A DNA stretch of 64,000 nt from Thalassoglobus neptunius (GTDB lineage Bacteria; Planctomycetota; Planctomycetia; Planctomycetales; Planctomycetaceae): the NCBI RefSeq assembly GCF_007859735.1, contig NZ_SIHI01000007.1:1-64000 (forward strand), in the 5' to 3' direction. Positions 25,534-33,922 of this stretch are shown here, piece after piece (the first letter of the stretch is position 1; each line of letters begins with the position of its first letter). Under the pieces are notes generated by a model that worked only from the letters and a program-made list of their open reading frames with translations, had not been told where the DNA came from and did no database searches. The translations under genes were made by a program, and so were the position numbers.

Positions 25534-27660
25534 TCACGTTGTCGACGGAACAGAGAAGTATTTCTCAACAAGTTTCTCTGAAGGCTTTGGCGTCAGCGGC
25601 GTGATAATAAGGACAGCGAGCAACGACGCTGCGAGGCCAATCACGACTGGCCCAAGACCAAACAGATCGACGGGATTCGTGAACTCACCGCCTTGCAACC
25701 AACTGGCGATGTGCATCATCAAGTGAGAACTAAATCCCACAAGCATACTTCCCAGGCATCCCCAGACATTGGATCGTTTCCAATAGAGAAGCGCAACAAC
25801 GGGAAACAGGAAGCACGCCGCAAGACCGCTCCCGACGTACACAATAATGTCTTGAAGAAACTTCGGCGGGTTGATCGCGAAGATCAAAGCAATCGAGCCG
25901 ATGATCAATGTCGTCAGGTAGCTCAAACGTTTGACTGTTTGATCGCTGGCAGACGGATGAATATTCCGCTGATATAAGTCTCTGACAAGAGCGGAAGAAA
26001 TCACGAGCAGGAAGCTGTCGACCGTCGACATGACCGCAGCAAATGGAGCAGCAATCAGCAGCCCCGCCAGCCAGCCATGTCCCACTCCTTCGGTCAGCGT
26101 CACCGCCATGGCAGGCATAATCTGGTCTGCTTCGTTTTCCATTCCCGGCAGTAAAATTCGGGAATAGCAGAAAATGATCACGAGTGGAAAATAGATCAAC
26201 CCGTAATAAATCGTGACTGTAATAATGGCCCGGCGAAGAGTTTTGGAATCTTTAAACGCCATTAATCGGACCATATATTGAGGCTGTCCCGTTCCCGAAA
26301 TTGCCCACATGAAAAAGAAAGAAATCGCCATTCCTAAAGGCAGAAAACCAGCTGCCGCCGCGACATCTTCATCGGTTCGCCCCGCTTCGCTCGGCCCCAT
26401 GGGAGCAGGACCTGAAACGTAATTGCCCGGCTCGCCGGCGCCGTAGGAATACTCTTGAACCTCGTCAAAATGGACGGTCATTAAAGGTTTAACAGAAGGA
26501 TTGGAATCCGCATCAAACGGCCAGTAAGCTTTGGCAATCTCTTCCGTCTCTGCGAGGTTGAGGGCATCACGTTCGCCAGAGCCAACAGCTCCGGTAATGT
26601 CTTCCTGAACTTTCGTTGCCGAAGACGAGGACCGATTCTCCTCGAGCCGCTTCCATTGGAGATCGATTTCTTCCGGAGTGATCAGTTCCACGAAAGTCAC
26701 GTTCTCTGCGGACGTCGCTCCGGCAGGAAGGGAGATCGATCGACTGAGTCGATAAAGATGTTGTTCTCCGTCCTCATCAGTTCGACCGAACCAGAGATCT
26801 TTGAGTGTCACCGGTTGATCGGTCGCTTGATCGAAATCGAGTCGACCGGATGCGATTCTCGGAGGAATCATCTTCGCCATCAGTTCCGTTCCTGATCGCA
26901 TTCCACCGACTTGCGAAAGGGTGAGCGGAAGCATAATCGCAACTCCGAACACCATCACGATCCCTTGCAAAACATCCGTCCAGACGACTGCATGAAATCC
27001 ACCATACGTCGTATAGAGAATCACTAGAATTCCGAAGGAGAGCAGGCAACAGAAATAGCCCGGCTCCACACCTTCGAAGAAGGAATTGCCTTGAATCATC
27101 AAACCACAAGTGTGGCTGAGCGACTGAAAAATCTCGGCGTCTTCGATCAAGGTTTGAAGCAAAACACTGCCCGCCTTGAATTGGGCAATGAGATTGAAGG
27201 ACAGAAAGAAGACGATTAAAAGCATGGCGACGATCCCAAACGCGGGACTCTCAAACCGGTCGCGCAGGACATCGGGGATTGTGATCGATCCGGACTTTCG
27301 GGCGACCTGATTCACGCGTTTCCCGAGCAATCCCATCGTGCAAATCGGGTAGACCATATAGCTCGAAATCCAGAGCGCCAGAATCCACCCGTGCGTATAA
27401 ATCTTGGCCGGGAATCCCGTAAAGCTTCCGCCCGATGCACTCGTCGCTGCGAACGTCAACGCAAAAGCCCACATTCCCAGCCCGCGACTTCCCAGAAAGT
27501 ATTCGCTGAGAAAACTCTTTCCCTGAAGCAATCGATTCGCGAACGCTGCGATCACAAAAACTGCGATCGTGTAAATTCCGAATGTCCAAATCGCCGCGTT
27601 CGAAGCTGTGACTGCGAGGATACCTGAAACCGAAACCCCTCCCATACCGACATCTTTCAT
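25534..27660 (-). CDS. Sodium:solute symporter (SSS/PanF-like) with a large loop insertion
   Basis: This 708-residue membrane protein carries the SSS fold: about 13 helices with FLGSRGLGMWAFALTFAATSASGGSF near residues 56-80 (the signature region of helices 1-3), DVLQGIVMVFGVAI, and a later GTGQPQYMVRLMAFKD segment like the conserved GQP of PanF. Typical members are about 480-550 residues. Here about 175 extra hydrophilic residues (roughly 260-435) lie between two helices, rich in E, S and D. A DUF997/YhdT-like gene is immediately upstream, an arrangement seen with PanF (pantothenate symporter) in gammaproteobacteria. The substrate remains uncertain. Confidence 0.88.
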   Translation of the reverse strand: MKDVGMGGVSVSGILAVTASNAAIWTFGIYTIAVFVIAAFANRLLQGKSFLSEYFLGSRGLGMWAFALTFAATSASGGSFTGFPAKIYTHGWILALWISSYMVYPICTMGLLGKRVNQVARKSGSITIPDVLRDRFESPAFGIVAMLLIVFFLSFNLIAQFKAGSVLLQTLIEDAEIFQSLSHTCGLMIQGNSFFEGVEPGYFCCLLSFGILVILYTTYGGFHAVVWTDVLQGIVMVFGVAIMLPLTLSQVGGMRSGTELMAKMIPPRIASGRLDFDQATDQPVTLKDLWFGRTDEDGEQHLYRLSRSISLPAGATSAENVTFVELITPEEIDLQWKRLEENRSSSSATKVQEDITGAVGSGERDALNLAETEEIAKAYWPFDADSNPSVKPLMTVHFDEVQEYSYGAGEPGNYVSGPAPMGPSEAGRTDEDVAAAAGFLPLGMAISFFFMWAISGTGQPQYMVRLMAFKDSKTLRRAIITVTIYYGLIYFPLVIIFCYSRILLPGMENEADQIMPAMAVTLTEGVGHGWLAGLLIAAPFAAVMSTVDSFLLVISSALVRDLYQRNIHPSASDQTVKRLSYLTTLIIGSIALIFAINPPKFLQDIIVYVGSGLAACFLFPVVALLYWKRSNVWGCLGSMLVGFSSHLMMHIASWLQGGEFTNPVDLFGLGPVVIGLAASLLAVLIITPLTPKPSEKLVEKYFSVPSTT

Positions 27661-27772
27661 GTAGAGACTGGAAGCTTCTGAGAAAGTAACTGCGTGAGTT
27701 CAACAACATCCGACTTCCGAGCATCGCTCATCCTGCAAGCGATGATTCGAAGTCCAAACAACCGAAACACGA

Positions 27773-28090
27773 TTAACTGGAGTTTGAAGACTCGGACGAA
27801 TTGACCTCGGAAGACAACGACTCCGCAGGTTCAAGATCGTCGTCCTGGATGTAGAACGCACACATCCCAATCGCGACAAGGCCACAGACCACCCAGGGAA
27901 CTGCAACTCCCCAGACAACCCATGAGGGCAACCCCCAAAAGAGATCGAGTTCAAGTTCCTCGCCCGCTGTCCTGTATCCGTATTCGTAGCAGTACGGAAC
28001 TGTCCACAGGAAACTCGCCCCCCACAGTAAGAGGATCGCGATCGCTTCCCGCTTCGAATGCCGGTAGACCGGGTCTTCGGTAGACTTCAC
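27773..28090 (-). CDS. YhdT/DUF997-like small membrane protein
   Basis: The 105 residues from a GTG at 28090 are preferred to longer in-frame extensions because GGAG lies eight bases upstream. Two transmembrane helices are visible (AIAILLLWGASFLWTVPYC, about residues 16-35, and VVWGVAVPWVVCGLVAIGMC, about 60-80), joined by a loop with GYRTAGEELELDLFWGLPSW, and there is a Ser/Glu-rich cytoplasmic tail. Size, topology and the LPSWVVWGV/PW segment suit the DUF997 (YhdT) family, whose genes sit next to PanF-type symporters. The symporter gene follows 112 bases downstream on the same strand. A partner or regulator of the symporter is likely, but the function is unknown. Confidence 0.72.
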   Translation of the reverse strand: MKSTEDPVYRHSKREAIAILLLWGASFLWTVPYCYEYGYRTAGEELELDLFWGLPSWVVWGVAVPWVVCGLVAIGMCAFYIQDDDLEPAESLSSEVNSSESSNSS

Positions 28091-28799
28091 AGAAACTTCT
28101 CCGATTCTTATGCGACTCGACACTCGAAAGCCTAATCGCTCGCTGGTGATCTTGGAAACCACCAGCAAGTCATTCTGTGCAAGATCACCGGGAAACAAAC
28201 ATCTCCAAATTTGAGCATGTGAAGATTGGTCATTCCAATTTCGTGAGCTTCTTGTGCACTCGCAATAAGTTGTGCACTCACAGCAGATGATCGAAACGCA
28301 CCTCACGTACACCAGTCGATGCCGGGCCATTCGCAATTCGAACAAGCCTCCCGGGCAACCCAGAACCGCGAGCGATCGAGGCATTTCATTCAGACAACGC
28401 GCTCGGCGTCGCGGAGAGTGGTGTGTGAACACGCACGACTTTTGACAAAACAGAAGTCATCAAATTGATCAATTGTGCCTCGAAATCGATGCGGCAGGAA
28501 TGATTCCGATCTGCCAGCAACCATCTTGGTTCGAATTGTGACAATGACATTCCCATTCCCCGGCTCATTCTGACCGCTAAAACCGGGACACTTGAGCTTC
28601 TCTCTGCCAGATTCTCTCATCATCGTTAACTCCCAACGCAGTCACGACTAACGATGCGAGATCAGATTTCGACGGCAGCAAATCCACGAAAATCACCGGA
28701 AAATACGCAACTTCTTTGCATTGAAATCGACAATAGACACGTTGAAGAAGTTGTGTTTTCGAAACACAAAGCCCTTCTTTCAGCGTGAGTCGAATAGAA
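28091..28799. other. Non-coding stretch upstream of the small gene at 28900
   Basis: This stretch holds no gene I can support. A sequence TTGACA at 28442-28447 has no matching -10 box. Frames on the minus strand that continue upstream of the YhdT-like start show no family features. A short palindrome, tgtgttttcgaaacaca (28752-28768), is a possible regulatory site just upstream of the sigma-54 motif. Confidence 0.4.
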
Positions 28800-28816
28800 T
28801 TGGCACGCCCTTCGCT
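28800..28816 (+). promoter_or_regulatory. Candidate sigma-54 (RpoN) promoter
   Basis: The sequence ttggcacgcccttcgct matches the -24/-12 consensus TTGGCACGNNNNTTGCT with a single mismatch. GG (28802-28803) and GC (28814-28815) are separated by exactly ten bases. The expected transcription start near 28826 is about 74 bases before the ATG of the small gene at 28900. The palindrome at 28752-28768 could serve an activator, although enhancers often lie further upstream. Confidence 0.6.
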
Positions 28817-28899
28817 ATGTTCCGATCCAGTCAGGAAGAACACTGACCTGATCGAAATTGAGACGACACTTACAGCCAACATTTCAAGGAGAAAATAAA

Positions 28900-29091
28900 A
28901 TGGTTGTTCTACGCCCAGGACGCACGAATCGCCGTAGTCAAAACCATCTTCGCGACACAAACAATCGACATCCACGCGTCGTCACGGAACTCGAAAGAGA
29001 TCAGGTCTCGTCAATCGAAGAACTGCAAGCTGCTTTTGCATTCCTCTCCCAAGCGCTGCGAGACACAGCCCCGAAACGGCAATACTCGTAA
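28900..29091 (+). CDS. Small hypothetical protein (63 aa) behind a sigma-54-like promoter
   Basis: The 63-residue protein starts at ATG 28900, preceded by AAGGAG nine bases upstream, and ends at TAA. An in-frame extension to 28858 is not supported. The first half is basic and Arg/Asn-rich (RPGRTNRRSQNHLRDTNNRH), suggesting disorder or nucleic-acid contact. The second half is a probable amphipathic helix with an acidic start (SSIEELQAAFAFLSQALRD). No domain is recognised. The good ribosome-binding site and the promoter motif upstream favour a real gene, but length and composition alone would not. Confidence 0.5.
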   Translation: MVVLRPGRTNRRSQNHLRDTNNRHPRVVTELERDQVSSIEELQAAFAFLSQALRDTAPKRQYS

Positions 29092-29865
29092 CTCGCACGT
29101 TGATCAGAAACGGTCTCCACAAGTCCCGCGATCGTCGTCGAAAAGCCTTCCATCGTCATTCAAACTAGATAAACTTTGGATCGCTTATCGCTCAGCAGGA
29201 GGTGGAGGCCGCGGGCATTTTGACCCGACCAACTGACCTCACCAAATAGGTCGCCTTCTTCTGAGTCACCCGCCGTGGCTGATCCTCTTGTTGCGAACAG
29301 CCACCAACTCGTTCGGAAACGAACTGAGCCTCAGGAGACACTTGCTCCGGATTCGTTCTCAATCGAACCGTGATTGAAGAGATCCTGGAAACCATGAATC
29401 GATCTTCTTCGCCGAGCAACACTTCGATTCATCCTTCCCGCCGGGCCAATCTCGGGTGACTACTCTTTCTCGCAAGCTGATCGCTGAACGCAACGAACGA
29501 TCGCCTGATCGTATCATCGTGTCACCAATCTCGCTGAAGATCCGGGGGATCGAAATCCGCTCACGCTGGTGTTTTTCCGAACGCACTGACGAAGCGCTTC
29601 GTCGATGTTGAAGCTGATTTTTTTCGGGACTTCCTTTTGTCGTTGGTGTGCAGAAGTGCCAAGAAGTGAGTTCGTGTCAGTGCAAACCTTTCAACTGATC
29701 TGCTCGACACTTGAAACGCCACTCCCGATCGATGTCCCGAGGCATCATGACTCTTTCGGCTGATCTGTCGAAGTCCTCTCATGGTTTGCGAGAACGGCAG
29801 CGAAACCGCTATTCTTCAGATCAGTCCCTGTTGATCAACCGACCTATCTAGCGGAATTGCATTCG
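29092..29865. other. Non-coding stretch before the NHL-propeller gene
   Basis: Over 774 bases I find only short overlapping frames on both strands without ribosome-binding sites or protein-like composition. No hairpin terminator or consensus promoter is convincing. It may contain decayed coding sequence, but I cannot show this. Confidence 0.35.
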
Positions 29866-30939
29866 ATGAAAGAGACGCACTCACGCCGCGACTTTATGAA
29901 AGCCACTGTCGCGACAGCCACCGCCTTCGCCGGGGCTCCGAGGTTCCTGAATGCCTCAGACAAAGCTGGTCGCAAACTCCCAGTTGTTGGATCGGGAGAA
30001 CACACTTACGAATGCCATCACTACTGGGGCAACGAGAGCCTGCCTGCGAATCATCAGTACGGAGGCGCCTCACACGGGACCGCAGTCGATTCACAAGGGC
30101 GGATTTACATCACTCACCAGGGAACTCCCGGATCACTCTTCGTGTTCGACGACGATGGGAATTTCATCAAGGCGATGGGTGAAGAACATGTGGTCAAGAA
30201 TACCGGGAAAGGGCACGGCATCGACATTCGCCAGGAAGGCAATGAAGAGTTCATCTACCTTTCTCCCAGCGAGAGTTCGCTGTGGTACACAAAGATGACT
30301 CTCGACGGCGAAGTCGTCTGGAAACGTGGTCGTAAGGAACTCCATAAAGACAGCGGCGTCCTCGGCGACGGTGTGAAATATCGACCGACCAATACGAGTT
30401 TCCGTCCTGATGGCGGGTACTATCTTGGCGACGGTTACGGCAGCAACTATCTGTTCGAATACGATCAGAACGACAAGTTTGTGCGTGTGATCGGTGGTCC
30501 CGGAACGAACGCTGGCCAGTTTCAAACTCCTCACGGGCAGTGGCTCGATGAACGAGACGGAACTCCCAAGCTTGTCGTCGCGGACCGTGCCAACAAGCGG
30601 CTGCAATGGTTCGACCTCGACGGAAATCATGTCCAGACTCTCGACGGTTTTCTGTTCCCAGCGGATATCGACATTCAGGGCGAGATCATGCTGATCCCGG
30701 ATCTCCATGCTCGAATCACTCTACTCGACAAGAACAATCAGGTTCTGGCGCAACTTGGTGATGACGAAGCGTGGCGGGAACGTGTTCTCGGTGACGGCTT
30801 CGCAATGCGTCGTACTCCCGACCAATGGGAAGATGGAAAGTTCATTCATCCCCATGACGCCTGTTTCGATGCGGACGGAAACATCTACTGTGCAGAGTGG
30901 GTCGTAACTGGCCGAGTGACGAAACTGGTTCGCGTTTAA
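29866..30939 (+). CDS. Tat-exported six-bladed NHL-repeat beta-propeller protein
   Basis: About 357 residues from ATG 29866, preferred to an in-frame TTG at 29857. A twin-arginine signal (SRRDFMKATVATATAFAG, arginines near 7-8) is followed by NHL-type blades: GTAVDSQGRIYITHQG, GHGIDIRQEGNEEFIYLS, FRPDGGYYLGDGYG, FQTPHGQWLDERDGTPKLVVADR and PHDACFDADGNIYCAEW. The pattern H/P-x-(G/A)-(hydrophobic)-D-x-x-G is repeated in each. Planctomycetes have many such peptidyl-alpha-hydroxyglycine-lyase-like propellers. No catalytic site can be assigned, so a binding or scaffold role in the periplasm is probable. Confidence 0.88.
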   Translation: MKETHSRRDFMKATVATATAFAGAPRFLNASDKAGRKLPVVGSGEHTYECHHYWGNESLPANHQYGGASHGTAVDSQGRIYITHQGTPGSLFVFDDDGNFIKAMGEEHVVKNTGKGHGIDIRQEGNEEFIYLSPSESSLWYTKMTLDGEVVWKRGRKELHKDSGVLGDGVKYRPTNTSFRPDGGYYLGDGYGSNYLFEYDQNDKFVRVIGGPGTNAGQFQTPHGQWLDERDGTPKLVVADRANKRLQWFDLDGNHVQTLDGFLFPADIDIQGEIMLIPDLHARITLLDKNNQVLAQLGDDEAWRERVLGDGFAMRRTPDQWEDGKFIHPHDACFDADGNIYCAEWVVTGRVTKLVRV

Positions 30940-31450
30940 AAATCTTCATTTCTGGTTTTCAATTTTCGTCTCTGGTTTTCAACGGTTTCCACAGGCAAGT
31001 CCTGATTCATCCAATGAAGTGAGTTCCGGCGAGGCCAGAGAATCGATCTGAATAATACGGTAAAACCCAAATTGCGTAAGTCGGCGATCTTCGGAGAGGG
31101 TGGTCGTACATTAGAAGGTCTGCGCTTGTCACCAACAGCAGCATGAGCAGCAACATCAGTCCCTGCTGCGTTCGCAAATTTTCGGATTACAGCAAACTCC
31201 ACCGGAACTTCGCTCGAACGACCGGGGTTGAATTTTGTACGGGATGAGTGCAGCGACGATCGCGACACCATCAAGAATACCGAACCGTGACGTTACTGTT
31301 CGCGCTCGTCCGTTTTCAAAGTCGTTCCGGTGACCAGTCACCGTGAACATGCTTGGCATTGTGAACTTGCTTAGCACCGTGAACATACTCAGAAACTCTT
31401 CAACCATTTCACCTCTCAATTCCTACTCACTTTCAGTGGAGACCGTTCCG
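30940..31450. other. Long leader region of the RGG-rich Spy-like gene
   Basis: These 511 bases hold no supported gene. A direct repeat tctggttttcaa occurs twice near 30953 and 30973, and a 3 x 18-base imperfect repeat lies at 31339-31392. The region between stop and start is unusually long for this window. Confidence 0.4.
31339..31392. repeat. Three imperfect 18-bp tandem repeats in the leader
   Basis: Units caccgtgaacatgcttgg, cattgtgaacttgcttag and caccgtgaacatactcag lie head to tail about 60 bases upstream of the ATG at 31451. Unit length is a multiple of 3, and the frame is continuous with the downstream gene, so it could encode a hexapeptide repeat if translation began further upstream. 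The strong start at 31451 argues against that. Confidence 0.75.
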
Positions 31451-32287
31451 ATGATGCGTTCAGTTCTTTCAGTCGCTGTTTTGGCGATGCTTGTCGTATT
31501 CACACCAACCCTTGAAGCTCAGCCACCCGGCGGTGGTCCCGGACGCGGCGGTGGGGGTCGAGGTGGCGCCGGACGCGGTGGAAACGAAGATATCAACCTG
31601 TTGACTCTGGCCGGGATTGAACAAGTCCAGGAAGAGATTGGACTCGAGGGAGACACTTTGGCCGCCGTCCGCGATCTTCAGGATAAGGTGCGTGATGAAT
31701 CCCGCGAAATGATGGCGGACTTCGGTAACTTCCGGGAAATGTCCCGTGAAGAACGTGAAGCTGCGATGGAGAAAGCCCGCGAAGCTCGGGAATCTGTGAC
31801 CAAGGATGCGGACGCGGAATTGGCGAAACTGCTCAGCGACGAACAGAACTCACGACTCCAGCAGATCGCACTGCAGGTGAAAGGTCCACGAGCACTGCAA
31901 GAAAAAGAAGTCGCTGCCAAACTCGGACTCTCCGAAGATCAGACCGGGAAGATTGACTCAATCGTCAGTTCGATGGAAGACTCGACACAAGAACTCATGG
32001 AAGCTGCCCGTTCAGGCGGACGAGATGGATTCGCGGAAGTCCGAACGAAAATTGAAGCGTTGACGAAAGAGACCGACGAAAAGCTCGAAGCTGTTTTGAC
32101 CGACGCTCAAAAAGAAACCTTTGCAGCCATGAAAGGGGACGCTTTTGAGCTGGATCGACGAGCAATGTTCCGAGGTCGTGGCGGAAATCGAGGCGAAGGA
32201 CGTGGACAAGGTCGACCTCAACGTGGCGGAGATGGACAGGGACAAGGTCAAGGACGAAACCGTCAGCGACCACCCATTGAAAACTAA
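31451..32287 (+). CDS. Exported Spy/LTXXQ-like helical protein with RGG-type ends
   Basis: About 278 residues from ATG 31451, which begins the signal peptide (MMRSVLSVAVLAMLVVFTPTLEA) and follows GTGGAG. The mature protein starts with a Gly/Arg-rich stretch (PGRGGGGRGGAGRGG) and continues with a helical core of charged heptads holding two motifs like those of periplasmic Spy/CpxP chaperones (LAKLLSDEQNSRLQQI and EAVLTDAQKETFAAM, each resembling L-T-x-x-Q). It ends with a second Arg/Gly/Gln-rich tail (RGRGGNRGEGRGQGR). The core suggests a periplasmic chaperone or metal/stress sensor; the RGG tails are unusual for this group. A bidirectional terminator follows. Confidence 0.78.
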   Translation: MMRSVLSVAVLAMLVVFTPTLEAQPPGGGPGRGGGGRGGAGRGGNEDINLLTLAGIEQVQEEIGLEGDTLAAVRDLQDKVRDESREMMADFGNFREMSREEREAAMEKAREARESVTKDADAELAKLLSDEQNSRLQQIALQVKGPRALQEKEVAAKLGLSEDQTGKIDSIVSSMEDSTQELMEAARSGGRDGFAEVRTKIEALTKETDEKLEAVLTDAQKETFAAMKGDAFELDRRAMFRGRGGNRGEGRGQGRPQRGGDGQGQGQGRNRQRPPIEN

Positions 32288-32332
32288 TCCGTTTTGACGG
32301 TTTCCCCGCAAACCTGAAACGCGAGTAATGAA

Positions 32333-32368
32333 AAAGCGAGCCAGATCATATCGAATCTGGCTCGCTTT
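32333..32368. terminator. Bidirectional rho-independent terminator
   Basis: A perfect 14-bp stem (aaagcgagccagat with its complement at 32355-32368) closes an 8-base loop. On the plus strand it is followed by attttg, and on the minus strand by TTTTTC. It lies between convergent genes and can serve both. Confidence 0.85.
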
Positions 32369-32479
32369 ATTTTGCGCGCTCATCAGTGGTGGCGGCTTTT
32401 ATAGATTCCCCAACAGACACAAAGGTCATCGCGATCTAAAGCCACCGGACCTAATTTTCCGAGAAGAATTCTCCCGCTA

Positions 32480-33499
32480 TTAGAATCCGCGAAGCTCGCG
32501 AATGTCCTGCATGGTTCGCAATCGATAGTCGATGTTGACGTAATCGAGCAAAGAGCAAAGGGCGCGGACAGCCACTCCCATTCCGTCAGGACCACTGAAT
32601 CCTCCGAACTGTCCTCCTCCTTTCAAATGCGGTTCGAGTTCCAGAAAAACTCCCGGGCCACCGAGTCGTCTCATTCGCTCATCGAGGGCAGGGATGTGTT
32701 CACGGAAGTCGCGAAGAATCATTTCATGGCCTGAGTCACCAATGTTCGAGGGGACAAAGTTCTTCAGCCGCTCTTCATCGACATAGCCCTTCCACTCAAG
32801 CGACGAGTCAATGGCGTAGTCTTTAATATGGATCCAGCCGATATGTGGTCGCATGGCTTCATACTCTTCGAAGCACTGGACGGGCGACATATTCTGAGAG
32901 GAAAGATTTCCGCCGTCGAAGATCACAACAAGATTGTCGCGATTGATCTTCGTCGCCAGTTCCGCAAGAAGGCGTCCATTCTGACCGATCAGATTGGCTT
33001 CCACTTCCAATCCATAAACGATGCCGTGCTTGGCAAACTCGTCAGCAATCTGACCGACACGTTCTACAGCCTGATCGAAGTAACGTCCGGGATCTTCGCC
33101 TTTCGGTTGATAGAAAGAAAATCCGCGGATGAGTTTTGCGTCGAGAGCCACAGCAGCACGGACTGTCTGAGCGACTTCGCCAGCCATGTATTCATCAAAC
33201 GGGACGAACTTATTGTGCGAGCCATCTTCCTGATCGACCAGTTTGACCTTCCCGATTCGAGAACCAATGCTGGCGACTGACATTCCATACTCTTCGTGAA
33301 TGGCCGCAAGCTGTTTCAGTTCTTCGTCGTCCAACTCAACAACATGCTTAACGGTCCCGGTCCCCGCCACGTCGACGAATCGCGGGCTGTAAAACTTCAG
33401 CCCCAATGCAGCGAGTGACGACATCTGTTCGATTGCCGTTTTCCGATTTGCGGCTTCATCTGCAAAGGCGCTCAGGAGAACTTCAGGATTGGCGGCCAT
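32480..33499 (-). CDS. TIM-barrel sugar-phosphate isomerase/epimerase-like protein
   Basis: This 339-residue protein fits the xylose-isomerase-like TIM-barrel family (AP_endonuc_2). Visible features are the [11 protein letters not shown]-type first strand near residues 8-16, a series of metal-ligand acidic and histidine residues ([13 protein letters not shown] near 160-172, FDGGNLS near 188-194, GWIHIKD near 215-221) and a late [18 protein letters not shown] segment that supplies the final glutamate. Members isomerise or epimerise ketoses and inositols using a divalent metal. The substrate is unknown. No clear ribosome-binding site precedes the ATG, and it stands alone behind the SMC gene. 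Confidence 0.84.
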   Translation of the reverse strand: MAANPEVLLSAFADEAANRKTAIEQMSSLAALGLKFYSPRFVDVAGTGTVKHVVELDDEELKQLAAIHEEYGMSVASIGSRIGKVKLVDQEDGSHNKFVPFDEYMAGEVAQTVRAAVALDAKLIRGFSFYQPKGEDPGRYFDQAVERVGQIADEFAKHGIVYGLEVEANLIGQNGRLLAELATKINRDNLVVIFDGGNLSSQNMSPVQCFEEYEAMRPHIGWIHIKDYAIDSSLEWKGYVDEERLKNFVPSNIGDSGHEMILRDFREHIPALDERMRRLGGPGVFLELEPHLKGGGQFGGFSGPDGMGVAVRALCSLLDYVNIDYRLRTMQDIRELRGF

Positions 33500-33922
33500 A
33501 GGATCACATTCTCAATCTGGTTCTAAGATTTCATTTGAAAACTGTGTGACACTGATCGAACAGGAAGAAAGAATCGATTCAGCCATTCGGAAGACACATC
33601 GATGCCGGTTTGACTCTTTTCGTCTCCCAACTGGAAATTTCTGGCAGTCAAAGCACGCTTTGAGGTCTCGCAATGTGTCCCGTTGAGACAGGATTCTTCC
33701 CGGATCAGAAACCGCACACAGATCTGCGGATTCGCTTTCTACGAGCTTGAGATTGTTGAGAGATTCACGAGAACTTGCAACCCGCAGGCAGCGAGGTCGG
33801 ATGTCTCATCAAACGATATTAATGCCGCTCATGGAAGAAGGAGGGCAGGGGACGTCAACCGATTCCCAGCGTCACTCCGAACAATGATTGTCGGCGCGAC
33901 CAGTGACACCACGAAAAATGCC
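33500..33922. other. Intergenic stretch between SMC and the TIM-barrel gene
   Basis: The 423 bases hold only short frames without ribosome-binding sites. They must carry the promoter of the minus-strand gene at 33499, but no consensus elements stand out. No terminator-like hairpin was confirmed for SMC. Confidence 0.35.

Noticed and set aside
27773-28432. A longer, 219-codon version of the YhdT-like gene
   Set aside because: The extra N-terminal residues look random, and the GTG at 28090 has a good ribosome-binding site and gives the usual family length.
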